From [Clostridium] clostridioforme AGR2157 (GTDB lineage: Bacteria > Bacillota > Clostridia > Lachnospirales > Lachnospiraceae), in assembly GCF_000424325.1 (NCBI RefSeq), contig NZ_AUJR01000009.1, positions 1-64,000 on the forward strand: a stretch of DNA of 64,000 bases, given 5' to 3'. Position numbers and translations under genes: made by a program. Under the pieces are notes generated by a model. That model was given only the letters and a program-made list of their open reading frames with translations. It made no database searches and was not told the DNA's origin. Positions 61,381 to 64,000 of the stretch are shown here, one piece after another. The number at the start of each line of letters is the position of its first letter. Within the stretch, counting starts at the first letter, position 1.

Positions 61381-61848
61381 ATGGTTAAGACAAATGTGAT
61401 GCGTCTGTTGGACGCGGCTAATATAGCGTATGAAACAGGTACCTATGAAGTGGATGAAAACGACCTATCCGGCAGCCACGCCGCTGACCTTATGGGGGTG
61501 GACCACGACCGGATGTATAAGACCCTGGTGCTGAAGGGAGAGAAAAAGGGATATCTGGTGTGCTGCATTCCTGTGGATGAGGAGCTGGACCTTAAGAAGG
61601 CTGCCAGGGCTGCGGGGGAGAAAAAGGTGGAGATGATTCATGTAAAGGATATGCTGGGAATCACCGGCTACATCCGCGGCGGGTGTTCCCCCATCGGCAT
61701 GAAGAAGCATTTCCCTACTTATATAGAAGAAATGGCTCAGCTTTACGACACCGTCATGGTCAGCGCGGGACAGAGAGGCGTACAGGTCACCCTGTCCCCG
61801 GAGGATTTGAGAAGCTATGTGGAGGGGCGGTTTGTTTCCCTTGTTTAA
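61381..61848 (+). CDS. ybaK: Cys-tRNA(Pro)/Cys-tRNA(Cys) deacylase, YbaK type
   Basis: This 155-residue YbaK/EbsC-family protein removes cysteine wrongly attached to tRNA-Pro by prolyl-tRNA synthetase. Signs are the catalytic lysine in RMYKTLVLKG near 46, the LVCCIPVDEELDLKKAARA segment near 60 (in part) and the GYIRGGCSPIGMKK loop near 97. The start at 61381 has AAAGGAG 8 bases upstream. It is a single gene before the nucleoside pair. Promoter sequences between 61165 and 61380 are not clear. Confidence 0.92.
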   Translation: MVKTNVMRLLDAANIAYETGTYEVDENDLSGSHAADLMGVDHDRMYKTLVLKGEKKGYLVCCIPVDEELDLKKAARAAGEKKVEMIHVKDMLGITGYIRGGCSPIGMKKHFPTYIEEMAQLYDTVMVSAGQRGVQVTLSPEDLRSYVEGRFVSLV

Positions 61849-61949
61849 GCGCTTGTCTTATATTATAATGGAAAGAGAATATCCGGCCAGGGACCGGACC
61901 GCCGGAAGCGTCCGGGGGTCCGGCTGGTCCGGGCAGAAGGAGGGGTAAT

Positions 61950-62366
61950 TTGAAGAGAGAAACATTGATACAGACAGCCCTGGACGGTCTTGGGCGCTCC
62001 TATGCACCTTATTCCCATTTTCATGTATCGGCAGCCCTGCTTTGCAGGGATGGGAAGGTGTACACAGGCAACAACATTGAGAATGCAGCCTACAGTCCCG
62101 GCATCTGCGCGGAGCGGTGCGCCTTTGCAAAGGCAGTGAGCGAGGGCGAGAGGGAATTTGAGGCCATTGTCGTATGCGGAGGCCCCGGCGGAAAGGCCGG
62201 GGATTACTGTCCGCCCTGCGGCGTGTGCCGGCAGGTCATGCGGGAGTTCTGTAATCCGGATTCATTTTGCATTATTCTGGCTAAAAGCGTGGAGGAATAC
62301 AGGGAATATACCCTTGCCCAGCTGCTTCCGGAGAGCTTTGGACCGGACCATTTGGGAGGTGCGTGA
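61950..62366 (+). CDS. cdd: Cytidine deaminase
   Basis: This 138-residue homotetrameric zinc enzyme converts cytidine to uridine. The zinc ligands and catalytic glutamate appear in GICAERCAF near 52 (C-A-E) and PPCGVCRQVM near 89. The substrate segment YTGNNIENAAYSPG near 34 is present. It starts at TTG (61950) with AAGGAGGGG upstream. It ends one base before the nucleoside phosphorylase gene, so the two act in sequence: cytidine is deaminated and uridine then split. Confidence 0.95.
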   Translation: MKRETLIQTALDGLGRSYAPYSHFHVSAALLCRDGKVYTGNNIENAAYSPGICAERCAFAKAVSEGEREFEAIVVCGGPGGKAGDYCPPCGVCRQVMREFCNPDSFCIILAKSVEEYREYTLAQLLPESFGPDHLGGA

Positions 62367-62367
62367 T

Positions 62368-63711
62368 ATGAGAATGTATGACCTGATCGAAAAGAAGAAG
62401 CGGGGCAGCTCCCTTTCCACGGAGGAGATTGCCTATATGGTGCGTGGATTTGTGGCCGGAGATATTCCCGATTATCAGATGTCGGCCATGCTGATGGCCA
62501 TTTATTTTAGGGGCATGGATGACCGGGAGATAACAGACCTGACCCTGGAGATGGCGCATTCCGGGGACATGGTGGATTTGTCGCCTATTGAGGGAATCAA
62601 GGCGGATAAACACAGCACCGGCGGCGTGGGGGATAAGACAACCCTGGTGACAGGCCCCATTGTGGCTGCCTGCGGCGTCAAGGTGGCCAAGATGAGCGGA
62701 CGGGGCCTGGGGCACACCGGCGGGACCGTGGATAAGCTGGAGAGCATTCCCGGGTTTAAGACTGCCATACCAAGGGAAGAATTCTTCCGCATTGTCAATG
62801 AAAACGGCCTGGCCCTTATCGGCCAGTCAGGCAACATGGTTCCGGCGGATAAAAAGCTTTATGCCCTGAGGGATGTGACGGCCACCGTGGACAGCATTCC
62901 CCTTATCGCCTCATCCATCATGAGCAAAAAACTGGCGGCCGGAAGCGACTGCATTGTCCTGGATGTAAAGACGGGAAGCGGCGCCTTCATGAAATCCCTG
63001 GAGGATTCCATCAGCCTGGCCCGGGAGATGGTTTCCATCGGAACCTTGGCCGGACGGCGCTGCTGTGCCCTCATAACCAATATGGACGTACCCCTGGGCC
63101 ATGCCATTGGTAATTCCCTGGAGATGGAGGAAGCCATTGAGACCCTGAGGGGCCATGGACCAGAGGATTTGACCTGTGTATCCCTGGAACTGGCTGCAAA
63201 TATGCTTCACATGGCAGGTAAGGGGGATATGGAGCAGTGCAGGAAGCTTGCCGAGGGCGCCATGGAGGATGGAAGCGCCCTTAAGTGCCTTAAATCCATG
63301 GTTGAGAGCCAGGGCGGGGATGGCCGTTACGTGGAGAATCCGGGGCTTTTTGCAAAGGCACCCCTGAGCCGGGAGGTGAAGACTCCTGAGGCAGGCTTCA
63401 TCACCCATATGGATACAGAGGGAATCGGAGTGGCATCCGTGATGCTGGGAGCGGGCAGGAGTAAGAAGGAGGATACCATTGATTACAGCGCAGGCATCCT
63501 TCTGAGGAAAAAGTATGGGGACCGTGTGGAAGCAGGAGAGACCATGGCAGTCCTTTACGCCTCTCATGAGGAATTTTTTGAACCGGCAATGGAAAAATTC
63601 CTGGCCTCCTGCACCCTGGGAAAACAGAAGACGGAACCGGAGCCCCTTATATTTGCAAGGATTTCTGACGCAGGTGTGGAAAGAGGGACCATTGAGGAAA
63701 AAATTTCATAA
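62368..63711 (+). CDS. pdp: Pyrimidine-nucleoside phosphorylase
   Basis: This 447-residue dimeric enzyme splits uridine, thymidine or deoxyuridine with phosphate. The family signature SGRGLGHTGGTVDKLESI (near 110) and the phosphate/base-binding segments KHSTGGVGDKTTL near 81 and DVKTGSGAFMK near 199 are visible. The start at 62368 has GGGAGGTG upstream. It is translationally close to cdd and belongs to pyrimidine salvage. Confidence 0.95.
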   Translation: MRMYDLIEKKKRGSSLSTEEIAYMVRGFVAGDIPDYQMSAMLMAIYFRGMDDREITDLTLEMAHSGDMVDLSPIEGIKADKHSTGGVGDKTTLVTGPIVAACGVKVAKMSGRGLGHTGGTVDKLESIPGFKTAIPREEFFRIVNENGLALIGQSGNMVPADKKLYALRDVTATVDSIPLIASSIMSKKLAAGSDCIVLDVKTGSGAFMKSLEDSISLAREMVSIGTLAGRRCCALITNMDVPLGHAIGNSLEMEEAIETLRGHGPEDLTCVSLELAANMLHMAGKGDMEQCRKLAEGAMEDGSALKCLKSMVESQGGDGRYVENPGLFAKAPLSREVKTPEAGFITHMDTEGIGVASVMLGAGRSKKEDTIDYSAGILLRKKYGDRVEAGETMAVLYASHEEFFEPAMEKFLASCTLGKQKTEPEPLIFARISDAGVERGTIEEKIS

Positions 63712-63729
63712 ATGTTCAGAAAAATCAAC

Positions 63730-63758
63730 TTGAAAAACCCAAGTCTTTGGGGTATAAT
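63730..63758 (+). promoter_or_regulatory. Promoter of the 6S RNA gene
   Basis: TTGAAA (63730-63735) and TATAAT (63753-63758) with a 17-base spacer. Confidence 0.8.
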
Positions 63759-63764
63759 AACACC

Positions 63765-63996
63765 AGATAAAAGAAGTGGAACTGTAATTTCCTGGGGTGT
63801 TCGATACTCTTACCAATTTTGAACCTACATTAGACAAAAGGGATTCCAATATTTTTAAGCGGATGTCAGGCCTCCATCGAGTGGAAGGCAGATGTTTAAG
63901 TGAGGTTGCCCACCTAGCATTGCTAGGCGTCAATAAGTAAGAGACGGCATTCTGGGGTTACACATGATAAAAGCAGCGGTTACCCCGCTGCTTTAC
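63765..63996 (+). ncRNA. ssrS: 6S RNA
   Basis: The transcript is predicted from the promoter to the terminator at 63970. Its core starts with AATTTCCTGGGGTGTTCG (63786-63803) and closes with GACGGCATTCTGGGG (63943-63957), the pattern of 5' and 3' ends seen in 6S RNAs such as that of E. coli. CTCTTAC (63807-63813) pairs with GTAAGAG (63937-63943). A large middle bulge (around TTTTGAACC, 63817-63825) would mimic an open promoter. 6S RNA binds the SigA holoenzyme and lowers its activity in stationary phase. Confidence 0.75.
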
Positions 63997-63998
63997 TT
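63970..63998 (+). terminator. Terminator of the 6S RNA gene
   Basis: AAAGCAGCGG (63970-63979) pairs with CCGCTGCTTT (63985-63994). Confidence 0.8.
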
Positions 63999-64000
63999 CG

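Overview
The window looks like chromosomal DNA from a gut Lachnospiraceae bacterium of the Clostridium clostridioforme / Enterocloster type. The pointers are clostridial gene families (DUF5721 beside rpoD, DegV proteins, a MetH without its activation domain, a T-box in front of ileS, KtrAB, paired COG0523 GTPases), strong AGGAGG-type ribosome sites, and a fairly GC-rich background with one AT-rich block. This assignment is an inference from gene content; no rRNA or tRNA gene is visible.

Layout. 1-9.2 kb: the 3' end of a group II intron, then gltB-gltD (glutamate synthase), a patch of short repeats with MATE and LysR gene remnants, then a DUF5721 gene and rpoD. 9.2-16.2 kb: an AT-rich accessory block. 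It holds a leftward cystine/sulfur operon (C-S lyase, CoA-disulfide reductase with rhodanese domain, TcyP-type symporter), a divergent MarR regulator, a transposase remnant and a YefM-YoeB toxin-antitoxin pair. Near-identical 25-27 bp repeats lie at its two edges. 16.2-27.2 kb: htpG under a CIRCE operator, a secreted cell-wall-binding protein, degV-capA, a YhcC-type radical SAM gene that overlaps capA tail to tail, a galactokinase, an atypical sirtuin and pncB. 27.3-38.6 kb: a T-box-controlled type-2-like ileS, glgP, and a one-carbon/methionine cluster (metF, MetH-activation protein, threonine aldolase, metH).

38.9-49.2 kb: a 71-residue orphan protein, a DUF368 membrane protein, a second DegV, then a metal block: HAD phosphatase, znuA-znuC-znuB, KtrB-KtrA, a His-rich COG0523 GTPase, and a second COG0523-like protein joined to a YcgQ/DUF1980-like domain. 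49.4-55.5 kb: a LacI-type regulator and the operon it probably controls (a YiaK-like dehydrogenase, a GntP/CitMHS-like permease, a hydantoinase/oxoprolinase-family protein), with several copies of a GAAA-NCGC-TTT operator. 55.8-64 kb: patatin-like hydrolase, DEAD-box helicase with a long leader, alpha/beta hydrolase, a DUF362 iron-sulfur protein containing an exact 288-bp tandem duplication, YbaK-type deacylase, cytidine deaminase, pyrimidine-nucleoside phosphorylase, and a 6S RNA gene at the very end.

The least-described pieces are the LacI-controlled catabolic operon, the GTPase-DUF1980 fusion, the cystine/persulfide operon on its AT-rich island, and the exact duplication in the DUF362 gene.
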